Shown: in pieces, positions 37,860 through 44,160 of the stretch
Numbering within the stretch: position 1 is the first letter of the stretch
Layout of the letters: each line of letters opens with the position of its first letter
DNA from: Tranquillimonas rosea
GTDB lineage: Bacteria; Pseudomonadota; Alphaproteobacteria; Rhodobacterales; Rhodobacteraceae
Direction of reading: 5' to 3'
Assembly (NCBI RefSeq): GCF_900111315.1
Contig: NZ_FOGU01000019.1
Location: 1 to 44,160 of the forward strand
Length of the DNA stretch: 44,160 bases
Notes under the pieces: generated by a model
The model's input: the letters and a program-made list of their open reading frames with translations, nothing else
The model's database searches: none
What the model was told of the DNA's origin: nothing
Position numbers and translations under genes: made by a program

Positions 37860-38189
37860 TCAGAGGAAGTGATAGGGGTCACGCTCCCACGGCATCCGGT
37901 CGAGCGGGCCGGGCCGTTGCCCTGCAGGTGGCAGGCCGAGGTCGCGGCGCAGATGGTCGCTCATCCCGGTGCTGGCCAGCAGCGTGGTCCGCCGGCGCCG
38001 CGCGTCCGGCGGGCGCGGCGCCGGCCGGATCAGCGCCATCGCCGCGAGACGCAGCACCCGGAACGGGCCGTTCGTCGCGATGATGTCGCGCAGATGGGTG
38101 TCGGAGGCACGCCCCCGGTGGAAATGAATCACGTTCGTCATGTTGTTCAGCCGGCCGATAATCCGCCGGATCCCCTTGTGATGGGACAT
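37860..38189 (-). CDS. Small DUF1127-like hypothetical protein
   Basis: A small basic protein, 109 aa from this start. Near the C terminus, LASTGMSDHLRRDLGLPP resembles the DUF1127 (YjiS-like) signature of an L-S-D-x-x-L-R-D-I/L-G-L helix. Arg-rich segments precede it. The start is uncertain: ATG at 38189 or 38141 or GTG at 38213 are all possible and none has a clear ribosome binding site. A dedicated terminator hairpin follows. DUF1127 proteins have been linked to RNA and metabolic regulation; nothing here proves a function. Confidence 0.6.
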   Translation of the reverse strand: MSHHKGIRRIIGRLNNMTNVIHFHRGRASDTHLRDIIATNGPFRVLRLAAMALIRPAPRPPDARRRRTTLLASTGMSDHLRRDLGLPPAGQRPGPLDRMPWERDPYHFL

Positions 38190-38293
38190 GGAACGACCAC
38201 GGCAGGCGCGCACGGGTCACGCGTGTCGGGTCGCGGTTGCGTTAAGGGTTGGGTCTGAAAAGGTCGCAGGCGGCGCCGCGGAAAGATCGTCGG

Positions 38294-38310
38294 TCCCGCC
38301 TCAGGCGGGA
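38294..38310 (-). terminator. Hairpin after the 24-codon ORF
   Basis: TCCCGCC and GGCGGGA pair around TCA (TGA on the minus strand), 7 bases beyond the stop of the small ORF. No T run directly follows; weak terminator or attenuator stem. Confidence 0.4.
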
Positions 38311-38317
38311 GGGAGGA

Positions 38318-38392
38318 TCAATATCGCGCGCACCACGCCGCAAGGCCGGACACGTCGCGAAGTCGGCGCGTTGCTACGGTCATGTCGGTCAT
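38318..38392 (-). CDS. Possible 24-codon leader peptide or microprotein
   Basis: A short frame on the minus strand starting MTDMTVATRRLRD and ending in WCARY (24 aa). GGGAGG lies 6 bases upstream of the ATG, and a promoter-like pair lies about 40 bases further up. A hairpin follows the stop. No homology recognised and no run of one codon that would mark a classical attenuator. Confidence 0.35.
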   Translation of the reverse strand: MTDMTVATRRLRDVSGLAAWCARY

Positions 38393-38431
38393 GAAGCGCC
38401 TCCCTCTGTCGGACGTGTTCCAGTGCGCCCT

Positions 38432-38459
38432 CTTATACAGCAGCCGAGCCGTCCGCCAA
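38432..38459 (-). promoter_or_regulatory. Candidate promoter upstream of the 24-codon ORF
   Basis: On the minus strand TTGGCG (38459-38454) and TATAAG (38437-38432) are separated by 16 bases. It lies just downstream of yidD and could start a short transcript through the small ORF toward the DUF1127-like gene. Confidence 0.45.
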
Positions 38460-38499
38460 GCTTTTTTGCGACATTCGGCCGCATCCCGCCCGAGGCGTG

Positions 38500-38721
38500 T
38501 CAGTCGGGCACGTTGTCGATGCCGCTTCCGCCCCAGGGCTGGCAGCGCGCCAGCCGCCGCAACGTCAGCCAGCCGCCGCGCAGCGCACCGTGGCGGCGCA
38601 GCGCCTCGAGCGCATAGGCCGAGCATGTGGGATGGAACCGGCAACCATGGCCGACCCAGGGGCTGAACAGCAGGCGATAGGCGCGGACGGGAAGGGCAAG
38701 CACGTGGGCGAGGGGGCTCAC
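38500..38721 (-). CDS. yidD: Membrane protein insertion efficiency factor YidD
   Basis: A 73-aa YidD protein that helps YidC-dependent insertion. YRLLFSPWVGHGCRFHPTCSAYALEAL (split as a continuous family block over residues 15-41) has the two conserved cysteines, and RRLARCQPWGGSGID the third. The start overlaps the rnpA stop by 4 bases, as commonly seen in this gene set. Confidence 0.94.
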   Translation of the reverse strand: MSPLAHVLALPVRAYRLLFSPWVGHGCRFHPTCSAYALEALRRHGALRGGWLTLRRLARCQPWGGSGIDNVPD

Positions 38722-39125
38722 CGATGCACCTTGTCCAGGGCGCGCGACAGGTCGGCGCGCAGGGTGGCATAGGGCCGGCTGGCCGTGACCTCGCGCCGGC
38801 CGATCAGGACATAGTCCCAGCCGTCGCGGCCCTCGCGCGGCAACAGCTCACGCGCGATGGCCCGCAGCCGGCGTTTCGCGCGGTTGCGGGCGACGGCGTT
38901 GCCGACCTTCTTGGAGCAGGTGAAGCCGACCCGCACGCCCTGGGCCGGTTCGTCGTCGGCGCGGCGGCGGGCCTGCAGCACGAAGCCCGGCATCGCCTGA
39001 CGCCGGGCCCGCGAAGCGCGGAGGAAATCCGCGCGTTTCTTGAGGACGGACATGCGAAATGACACCGCCGGAGGGGCCCCGGCCGCGACCTGTCGGTCAG
39101 CCTGAGACGCCTCCGGCGGTGTCAT
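38718..39125 (-). CDS. rnpA: Ribonuclease P protein component
   Basis: The protein subunit of RNase P (135 aa from this start), which assists the catalytic RNA in trimming the 5' ends of tRNAs. KKRADFLRASRARR, VRVGFTCSKKVGNAVARNRAKRRLR (conserved RNR box, residues about 67-91) and the C-terminal WDYVLIGR are family signatures. The ATG at 39125 has GGAGGT 8 bases upstream. An internal ATG at 39053 (MSVLKK) would give 111 aa without a good ribosome binding site. The first codons sit in a 16-bp inverted repeat. rpmH lies 23 bases upstream. Confidence 0.92.
   Translation of the reverse strand: MTPPEASQADRQVAAGAPPAVSFRMSVLKKRADFLRASRARRQAMPGFVLQARRRADDEPAQGVRVGFTCSKKVGNAVARNRAKRRLRAIARELLPREGRDGWDYVLIGRREVTASRPYATLRADLSRALDKVHR
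39059..39125 (-). repeat. 16-bp inverted repeat covering the rnpA start
   Basis: The 16 bases at 39059-39074 reading ATGACACCGCCGGAGG on the + strand recur as reverse complement at 39110-39125. In rnpA mRNA the start codon and the next four codons can pair perfectly with a segment 35 bases downstream, just before the second possible ATG at 39053. Confidence 0.8.
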
Positions 39126-39148
39126 CGCAGGATACCTCCGTCGTGCGC

Positions 39149-39283
39149 TTACGCGCTGACGGTCTTCCGGCCACGCGCGCGGCGTGCGTTCACGATCTTG
39201 CGGCCCGCCTTGGTCGCCATGCGGGCACGGAAGCCGTGGCGGCGCTTGCGAACCAGGTTCGAAGGTTGAAAGGTGCGTTTCAT
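39149..39283 (-). CDS. rpmH: 50S ribosomal protein L34
   Basis: Ribosomal protein L34 (44 aa), highly basic. [19 protein letters not shown] and the C-terminal [18 protein letters not shown] match the family throughout. GGAGAGA precedes the ATG. A very long open frame runs back to 41308, but only these last 44 codons are the gene. It leads the rpmH-rnpA-yidD set from its own promoter. Confidence 0.97.
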   Translation of the reverse strand: MKRTFQPSNLVRKRRHGFRARMATKAGRKIVNARRARGRKTVSA

Positions 39284-39361
39284 CGCCGTCTCTCCGTCTG
39301 GGGGCCACCCGACATCCGCCGCATGCGGAGAATCGAGGGCGACCCGGTATTCGAAACCCGG

Positions 39362-39390
39362 CAGATACGGACATCGCTCCGCCAAGTCAA
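39362..39390 (-). promoter_or_regulatory. Promoter of rpmH-rnpA-yidD
   Basis: On the minus strand TTGACT (39390-39385) and TATCTG (39367-39362) are separated by exactly 17 bases, 78 bases before the rpmH start. This is one of the best sigma-70-type matches in the window. Confidence 0.7.
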
Positions 39391-39568
39391 CCATGCGGCG
39401 GCGATTGCAACACGTCGCGCCCCCGCACGCCACGCGCGCGGGAATTGTTACAGAACTCATCCCTGACGTGCCGGAAGTCTCACTGTATATCAACGCGACG
39501 TGAGACCGGTATCGGAACCGTGCCGGGCAGCGCATGTTGCGGCCCAGACCGAAGAGGTGAGGCGCGCG

Positions 39569-40303
39569 ATGACCGACACTCAGCAGACATCCGGCAATTC
39601 GGGCCGGTTGCGCCGCCTGCCGCTTGTCGCGATCGCGCTCGTGGCGATCGTGGGGGCCTTTACCCTGCGTGACTGGCTCAGCTTCGAGACGCTGGCCGAG
39701 AATCGCGAGCGTCTGCTGGACTTTCGCGATGCCAACTACGCGGCGACGGTCGCCGGGTTCATCGCGCTCTATGCCGCCGTGGTCGCGTTTTCGCTGCCGG
39801 GCGCGACGCTGGCGACCCTGACCGGCGGCTTTCTGTTCTCGACCTTTCCCGGCGCTCTGTTCAACGTGACCGCGGCCACGATCGGCGCCGCGGCGATCTT
39901 CCTGGCGGCGCGCTGGGGCTGGGGCGAGCGGCTGTCGCAGCGGATGGACGCGAGCGAAGGCATGGTGAAGCGGATCAAGGCGGGCATCGACGAGACCCAG
40001 TGGGAGATGCTGTTCCTGATCCGGTTGGTGCCTGCGGTGCCGTTCTTCGTGGCGAATCTGGTCCCCGCCTTCGTCGGGGTCAGCCTGTGGCGATTCGTGG
40101 TGACCACCTTTCTCGGGATCATACCCGGAGCGGTCGTCTATACATCGGTCGGCGCGGGGCTGGGCGAGGTGTTCGCGCAGGGCGAGACGCCCGACCTGGG
40201 GATCATCTTCGAACCGCAGATCCTGCTGCCGATCCTGGGGCTCTGCGCCCTGGCGGCGCTGCCGATCGTGCTGAAGGCCGTGCGCGGCAGGAAAGGATTG
40301 TAG
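39569..40303 (+). CDS. TVP38/TMEM64 (DedA-superfamily) membrane protein
   Basis: A 244-aa inner membrane protein. The first helix is near 16-32. [17 protein letters not shown] (re-entrant type loop) and the later [23 protein letters not shown] segment are hallmarks of TVP38/DedA proteins, several of which flip lipids. AGAGGTGAGG precedes the ATG at 39569; a GTG at 39500 lies upstream but adds a non-hydrophobic, unconserved stretch. The next gene starts at the base after its stop, so the two form an operon. Confidence 0.92.
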   Translation: MTDTQQTSGNSGRLRRLPLVAIALVAIVGAFTLRDWLSFETLAENRERLLDFRDANYAATVAGFIALYAAVVAFSLPGATLATLTGGFLFSTFPGALFNVTAATIGAAAIFLAARWGWGERLSQRMDASEGMVKRIKAGIDETQWEMLFLIRLVPAVPFFVANLVPAFVGVSLWRFVVTTFLGIIPGAVVYTSVGAGLGEVFAQGETPDLGIIFEPQILLPILGLCALAALPIVLKAVRGRKGL

Positions 40304-41716
40304 ATGGAGCGGATCGAAACGGATGTCTGCGTCATCGGCGCGGGGTCGGGCGGGCTGTCCGTGGCCGCTGGGGCCGTGCAGATGGGCGCGCGGGTCGTGC
40401 TGGTCGAAGGCGGCCGCATGGGCGGCGATTGCCTGAACTACGGCTGCGTCCCGTCCAAGGCCCTGATCGCCGCCGCGAAACAGGCCCACGCGCTGCGCAG
40501 CGGGGCGCGCTTTGGCATCGCCCCCGCCGAGCCCGAGATCGACTATGCCGCGGTCAAGGATCACGTCCGCCACGCCATCGACACAATCGCCCCCGTCGAC
40601 AGCCAGGAGCGGTTCGAGGGGCTGGGCGTCGGCGTCCTGCGCGAATGGGGCCATTTCATCAGCGAGACCGAGTTGCAGGCCGGCGACCATGTCATCCGCG
40701 CCCGCCGCTTCGTCATCGCGACGGGCTCGTCGCCGCTGGTCCCGCCGATCGAGGGGCTCGACGGCGTGCCCTATTACACGAACGAGACGATCTTCGACCT
40801 GCGGGAAAAGCCCGAACACCTGATCATCATCGGCGGCGGGAATATCGGGATCGAGATGGCGCAGGCGCACGCGCGCCTCGGCAGCAGGGTCACGGTGATC
40901 GAAGGTGCCGAGGTCCTGTCGCGCGACGATGCCGACGCGCGGGAAATCGTCCTCGCACGCGTGCGCGCGGAAGGTGTCGAGATCGTCGAGGGCCAGCAGG
41001 CCGAGCGCATCTCCGGGCAGCCCGGCGAGATCACGGTGGAGACCGGGCAGGGGCGCCATACCGGGTCGCACCTTCTGGTCGCCGTCGGCCGCAGCGTGAA
41101 CGTTGCGCAGCTGGATCTCGACAAGGCGGGCGTCTCCCATGGCCGCGCCGTCGAGGTGGACGACCGCCTGCGCACCTCGAACCGCCGGATCTATGCCGTG
41201 GGCGACGCGGCAGGCCGGATGCAGTTCACCCATGTCGCGGGATACCACGGCGGCGTCGTGATCCGTTCCCTCCTGTTCGGCCTGCCCGCCCGCGCCAAGC
41301 AGAGCCACATTCCCTGGACGACCTACACCGACCCCGAGCTGGCCCAGGTCGGCCCGACCGAGGCGCAGGCCCGCGAGAGATGGGGCGACGCCGTCGAGGT
41401 CGTACGCGCGAATTACGACGAGAGCGACCGCGCCATCGCCGAGGGCCGCCCCGAGGGCTTCGTCAAGGTCATGGTGGTCAAGGGCAAGCCGGTGGGTGCC
41501 ACCATCGTCGGCGCGCAGGCGGGCGAACTGATCGGAATGTGGGCGTTGGCGATCTCGGCCGGGCTGAAGATGTCGGCGATCTCGACGGCGGTGCTTCCGT
41601 ATCCGACGCTCATGGAGCTCAACAAGAGAGCGGCGGGGGCCTATTTCTCGCCGCGTCTGTTTGATAATGCTTGGGTCAAGCGGATCGTGGGGGCGGTGCA
41701 GCGCTTCGTCCCCTGA
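40304..41716 (+). CDS. FAD-dependent pyridine nucleotide-disulfide oxidoreductase
   Basis: A 470-aa flavoprotein of the dihydrolipoamide dehydrogenase/mercuric reductase family. FAD loop GAGSGG (about 12-17), the redox pair in [13 protein letters not shown] (Cys43 and Cys48), the NAD(P) loop [11 protein letters not shown] (about 182-192) and the second FAD motif YAVGDAAG are present. The C-terminal base motif HPT...E of lipoamide dehydrogenase reads YPTLME, so classical lipoamide turnover is doubtful. It lacks the MerA N-terminal metal domain and the C-terminal Cys pair. It is fused in expression to the TVP38-type gene, a pairing I have seen elsewhere. Confidence 0.9.
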   Translation: MERIETDVCVIGAGSGGLSVAAGAVQMGARVVLVEGGRMGGDCLNYGCVPSKALIAAAKQAHALRSGARFGIAPAEPEIDYAAVKDHVRHAIDTIAPVDSQERFEGLGVGVLREWGHFISETELQAGDHVIRARRFVIATGSSPLVPPIEGLDGVPYYTNETIFDLREKPEHLIIIGGGNIGIEMAQAHARLGSRVTVIEGAEVLSRDDADAREIVLARVRAEGVEIVEGQQAERISGQPGEITVETGQGRHTGSHLLVAVGRSVNVAQLDLDKAGVSHGRAVEVDDRLRTSNRRIYAVGDAAGRMQFTHVAGYHGGVVIRSLLFGLPARAKQSHIPWTTYTDPELAQVGPTEAQARERWGDAVEVVRANYDESDRAIAEGRPEGFVKVMVVKGKPVGATIVGAQAGELIGMWALAISAGLKMSAISTAVLPYPTLMELNKRAAGAYFSPRLFDNAWVKRIVGAVQRFVP

Positions 41717-41739
41717 TCGGGCCGGGTACGAGGGCGCGC

Positions 41740-43140
41740 ATGTTTCTGAACTCCCTGTCGGGCCGTTTCCTGATCCTGACGGTCGTTTTCGTCATGCTGG
41801 CCGAGGTGTTGATCTTCGTCCCCTCGGTCGCACGCTTCCGCGAGGATTACCTGGCCTCGCGCCTCGAACGCGCGCAGATCGCCTCGCTCACGCTGCTGGC
41901 GACCGACATGATCTCGGATGAACTGGCGCAGGAGCTTCTGGACAACGCCGAGGTCTACAACGTTGTCCTGGTGCGCGACCAGGTGCGCCAGCTGGTGCTG
42001 TCCTCGCCCGTGCCCAAGCCGATCTACGCCACCTACGACCTGCGGAGCGCCGGCCCGGTGGAACTGATACGGGGCGCGGTGACGGATCTGTGGCATGCCG
42101 AGAACCGGATGATCCGCGTGATCGGCGACCCGGTCCGCGAGGGCGGCCTGCTGATCGAGGTGACGATGGCCACCGGACCGCTGCGCGCGGCGATGATCGA
42201 CTACGGCCTGCGAATCCTCGCGCTGTCGGCGGTGATCTCGGCGGTGACGGCGCTGCTGCTGTTCCTCGCCGTGCGGCGGCTGATGGTGAAGCCGATCAAG
42301 GGCGTGGTGGGCGCGATGGCCCGCTATGCCGAGGCGCCCGAGGACAACCGGCGCATCATCGAACCCTCCGCCAGCGTCCGCGAACTGCGCGAGGCCGAGA
42401 CCGCACTCCAGAGCCTCCAGACCCAGCTGACCGGCGCCCTGCGCCAGAAGGAGAGGCTGGCCCAGCTGGGCGGCGCCGTCGCCAAGATCAGCCACGACCT
42501 GCGCAACATCCTGACGACCGCCCAGCTCTTCGCCGACCGGATCGACGGCAGCGAGGACCCGGCGGTGCGGCGCATGGCGCCGAAGCTGATCAACTCGATG
42601 AGTCGCGCGATGAGCCTGTGCGAATCCACCCTCGCCTTCGGCAAGGCCGAAGAGCCGCCCCCGGCGCTGGAGCGGGTGACGCTGTCGCGGCTGGTGGACG
42701 ACGTGCTCGAGGGCGAGCGGCTGTCGGTCGACGAGGCCGAGATCACCTTCACCGACGATATCCCCGCGGGCATGACCGTCCGCGCCGACGGCGAGCAGCT
42801 GTTCCGCGTGCTGTCGAATCTCGTGCGCAATGCCCGGCAGGCGATCGAGGCGTCGGCCGGGACGGGCGAGATCTCGATCGTCGCCACCGAGGACGAGCAG
42901 GCCTGGCATATCCGCGTGTCCGACACCGGGCCGGGGCTGCCCGCCAAGGCGCAGGAGCACCTTTTCCGCCCGTTCCAGAGCGGGTCGCGCCGGGGAACCG
43001 GCCTTGGCCTGACCATCGCGGCGGAACTGGTGCGCGGCCATGGCGGGGCGCTGAAGCTCGACCGCACGGGGCCCGAGGGGACGGTGTTCCAGATCGAGCT
43101 GCCGAAATCGGTCGGCATGCTCGAGGAGTCCGCGGCCTGA
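41740..43140 (+). CDS. Orphan sensor histidine kinase
   Basis: A 466-aa membrane kinase. Two helices (about 8-29 and 158-178) enclose a periplasmic sensor domain of about 125 residues with no recognised fold. A HAMP-like linker leads to the HisKA region with phospho-accepting His252 (KISHDLRN), then N box Asn360/364, DTGPGLP (395-401) and GTGLGL (419-424). No response regulator gene is adjacent. The ATG at 41740 gives a normal start; the frame extends to 41671 inside the preceding gene. Confidence 0.92.
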   Translation: MFLNSLSGRFLILTVVFVMLAEVLIFVPSVARFREDYLASRLERAQIASLTLLATDMISDELAQELLDNAEVYNVVLVRDQVRQLVLSSPVPKPIYATYDLRSAGPVELIRGAVTDLWHAENRMIRVIGDPVREGGLLIEVTMATGPLRAAMIDYGLRILALSAVISAVTALLLFLAVRRLMVKPIKGVVGAMARYAEAPEDNRRIIEPSASVRELREAETALQSLQTQLTGALRQKERLAQLGGAVAKISHDLRNILTTAQLFADRIDGSEDPAVRRMAPKLINSMSRAMSLCESTLAFGKAEEPPPALERVTLSRLVDDVLEGERLSVDEAEITFTDDIPAGMTVRADGEQLFRVLSNLVRNARQAIEASAGTGEISIVATEDEQAWHIRVSDTGPGLPAKAQEHLFRPFQSGSRRGTGLGLTIAAELVRGHGGALKLDRTGPEGTVFQIELPKSVGMLEESAA

Positions 43141-43141
43141 A

Positions 43142-43166
43142 CGGACGGATTCAAAAAATCCGTCCG
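43142..43166 (+). terminator. Terminator hairpin after the histidine kinase
   Basis: CGGACGGATT (43142-43151) and AATCCGTCCG (43157-43166) pair perfectly around CAAAA, directly after the stop. A TATAGG box (43195-43200) 14 bases before the tRNA, with TTGCGC 15 bases upstream of it (43174-43179), may be the tRNA promoter. Confidence 0.65.
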
Positions 43167-43213
43167 GAATCCCTTGCGCTCACCTGCGCCCCACTATAGG
43201 ACGCGCCCACCCC

Positions 43214-43290
43214 GCGCTGGTAGCTCAGTTGGATAGAGCACTTGACTACGAATCAAGGGGTCGGGGGTTCGAGTCCTCCCCAGCGCGCCA
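43214..43290 (+). tRNA. tRNA-Arg (anticodon ACG)
   Basis: A 77-base cloverleaf with encoded CCA. Acceptor GCGCTGG pairs with CCAGCGC (43280-43286), followed by G and CCA. The anticodon stem CTTGA/TCAAG encloses CT-ACG-AA, anticodon at 43248-43250. The T arm has GGTTCGAGTCC. The A34 is expected to be converted to inosine to read CGU, CGC and CGA. Confidence 0.96.
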
Positions 43291-43660
43291 CTTTCCTCTT
43301 TCTTAATCATTAGACGATGATGATGTTTCGCGCGCGAAACATCTGGCCCTCGCGCGCGTGCGCGCAGCGGCGCGTTCGTTTGTCTTGGGTGTCGAGTCGC
43401 CGGCGCCGAGTCGGATGCGCCGGCTTCGCTTGCCTGCTTAAAGGTCGAGTCGCCGCGCGGACTGCAGCACCGAGGCTCCGGCCTGGCGGTTCATCCGTCT
43501 ACGTGATCGCGCGAGTCGTAGGCGCTCGTCGCATTGGACGTCCCTTGCTGCCCTTCTGGCTCGGTGCTGCGTTCGGTGACTCGCGCGTACTGCCGTTGGG
43601 TCATGTCGTGGCGGCGTGTTTGGCGGGGCAGGGGGTGTTGGTGTTCGGGGTCGTGGACTG
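43291..43660. other. Non-coding stretch between tRNA-Arg and the rrn promoter region
   Basis: No gene that I can support. A frame of 152 codons (43317-43775) has no family match, an odd Arg-rich start and ends inside the rrn promoter, so it is unlikely to be real. The stretch holds a perfect 22-bp palindrome (43322-43343) and a 12-base direct repeat, GTCGAGTCGCCG, at 43391-43402 and 43444-43455. Confidence 0.6.
43322..43343. repeat. Perfect 22-bp palindrome after tRNA-Arg
   Basis: GATGTTTCGCG followed at once by CGCGAAACATC, its exact reverse complement. It starts 32 bases after the tRNA CCA. It may end the tRNA transcript as a hairpin (without T tract) or bind a dimeric protein. Confidence 0.6.
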
Positions 43661-43661
43661 C

Positions 43662-43721
43662 CTGATTTTTCGCCAGAAAACCTTTAAAAATCAGTGGGAT
43701 GGTGGTTGTCTTGGCGAAAAA
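43662..43721. promoter_or_regulatory. AT-rich overlapping inverted repeats upstream of the rrn promoter
   Basis: CTGATTTTT (43662-43670) matches AAAAATCAG (43686-43694), and TTTTTCGCCA (43666-43675) matches TGGCGAAAAA (43712-43721), both as perfect inverted repeats sharing bases. The stretch up to 43745 is A/T-rich against a GC-rich background, as expected of an UP element or factor-binding region. Confidence 0.6.
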
Positions 43722-43745
43722 TTTGGGGTGCTTTTAGAAAAGGGG

Positions 43746-43774
43746 TTGCGGATGTTTGGCGACATCCGTAGATA
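43746..43774 (+). promoter_or_regulatory. rRNA operon promoter
   Basis: TTGCGG (43746-43751) and TAGATA (43769-43774) with a 17-base spacer, downstream of A/T-rich tracts. The spacer contains CGGATGT (43749-43755) and ACATCCG (43762-43768) as an inverted repeat. The transcript would start near 43781 and run into the rRNA leader. Confidence 0.75.
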
Positions 43775-43780
43775 GCCCTT

Positions 43781-44160
43781 CACCGGCGGCGCTGAGGCGC
43801 TGGCGGGGCGCCAGACGGGGCGGCGGACAGGGAAGCGGTTGACGTTTTTCGGTTCGTGCGGCAGACGAGGCGGGAGATAACATCGGGGTCATGCAGGCGG
43901 GGCGCGCCGAGTAAGTTAGGGCGCATCCTGTTGGTATTGTCTCCGGGCTTTTTGACATCGCTGGTGACTGAAGAGATATGCGGGCGGTTTGGTCCATACG
44001 ATGGATCGACGCTTTGCATGTCGGCTCTCTAGCCTTCGGGCGATGATGGGAGTGTCAGCTTCACTGTTTGAGCGCGGTTTCGGTACCTTTGGTATCCGAA
44101 GCACGTGTCAGACAGATGACTTCGTCGGGTCTTGATGGCCTGACGAGATGTGCAGAGGTT
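43781..44160 (+). other. rRNA operon leader (16S gene just outside window)
   Basis: The segment around 43965-44040, with GACTGAAGAGATATG, GGTTTGGTCC and TCGGCTCTCT, and the stretch GTGTCAGCTTCACTG near 44051, resemble the conserved 5' leader of rrn operons in Roseobacter-group bacteria as I remember them. It would carry antitermination and RNase III processing signals. The mature 16S start is not reached, so the call rests on the leader and promoter only. Confidence 0.65.

Noticed and set aside
39059-39466. + strand frame starting MTPPE opposite rnpA and rpmH
   Set aside because: It arises from the inverted repeat at the rnpA start. The rest overlaps L34 in antisense and shows no motif.
39149-41308. 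A 719-codon minus-strand frame across rpmH, the TVP38-type gene and the oxidoreductase
   Set aside because: Only its last 44 codons (L34) are a gene. The rest is an opposite-strand shadow of two well-supported + strand genes and has low-complexity His/Asp/Arg composition.
43214-43660. Integrated element at the tRNA-Arg gene
   Set aside because: No integrase, no repeat of the tRNA 3' end in the following bases, and an rrn promoter follows directly.
43317-43775. 152-codon + strand frame upstream of the rrn promoter
   Set aside because: It has no family match, an Arg/Cys-rich start and no convincing ribosome binding site, and it runs into the rrn promoter.

Overview
This GC-rich window comes from an alphaproteobacterium, most likely a member of the Rhodobacterales (Rhodobacteraceae/Roseobacter group). 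The evidence is the gene order (tuf, S10, spc and alpha ribosomal clusters followed by rarA-crcB-rluC-HAD-ATP12-bzt/aap), an ATP12-type F1 assembly factor, and an rRNA leader at the right end that resembles Roseobacter rrn leaders as I remember them. The window starts exactly at the tuf start codon and stops before the 16S gene.

Region 1 (1-17.95 kb, + strand) is the ribosomal protein supercluster: tuf, rpsJ-rplC-rplD-rplW-rplB-rpsS-rplV-rpsC-rplP, then rpmC-rpsQ-rplN-rplX-rplE-rpsN-rpsH-rplF-rplR-rpsE-rpmD, then rplO-secY-adk-rpsM-rpsK-rpoA-rplQ. It is not one plain operon. A 2OG-Fe(II) oxygenase-like gene sits between rplP and rpmC. A reverse-strand MDR oxidoreductase sits between rpmD and rplO. 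GC-rich hairpins, several with a CTCG loop, and two good internal promoters divide the cluster into likely separate transcription units.

Region 2 (18.0-20.3 kb) is a compact quorum-sensing locus: luxR-type regulator, luxI-type AHL synthase, an opposite-strand 62-codon gene, and a second paralogous luxR-type regulator. A long dyad lies directly in front of luxI.

Region 3 (20.3-29.5 kb, +) carries rarA, then the overlapping genes crcB, rluC-like, HAD phosphatase and ATP12, then a four-gene polar amino acid ABC transporter (bztABCD/aapJQMP). The first permease of the transporter carries an unusual periplasmic insert that resembles part of the binding protein encoded just upstream.

Region 4 (29.5-39.3 kb, - strand), read in its own direction, is rpmH, rnpA, yidD, a possible 24-codon ORF, a small DUF1127-like gene, ttcA, yidC, a MOSC protein, engB, a five-haem cytochrome c, argB, a QueG-like ferredoxin and a SixA-like phosphatase. 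Many of these genes are coupled by 1-4 base overlaps. The rpmH-rnpA-yidD-yidC set is the familiar RNase P/membrane insertase neighbourhood.

Region 5 (39.5-44.16 kb, +) holds a TVP38/DedA membrane protein with an adjoining flavin disulfide reductase-like enzyme, an orphan sensor histidine kinase, tRNA-Arg(ACG), and finally a strong rrn promoter with its upstream AT-rich region and leader. No insertion sequences, prophage or CRISPR array were seen.
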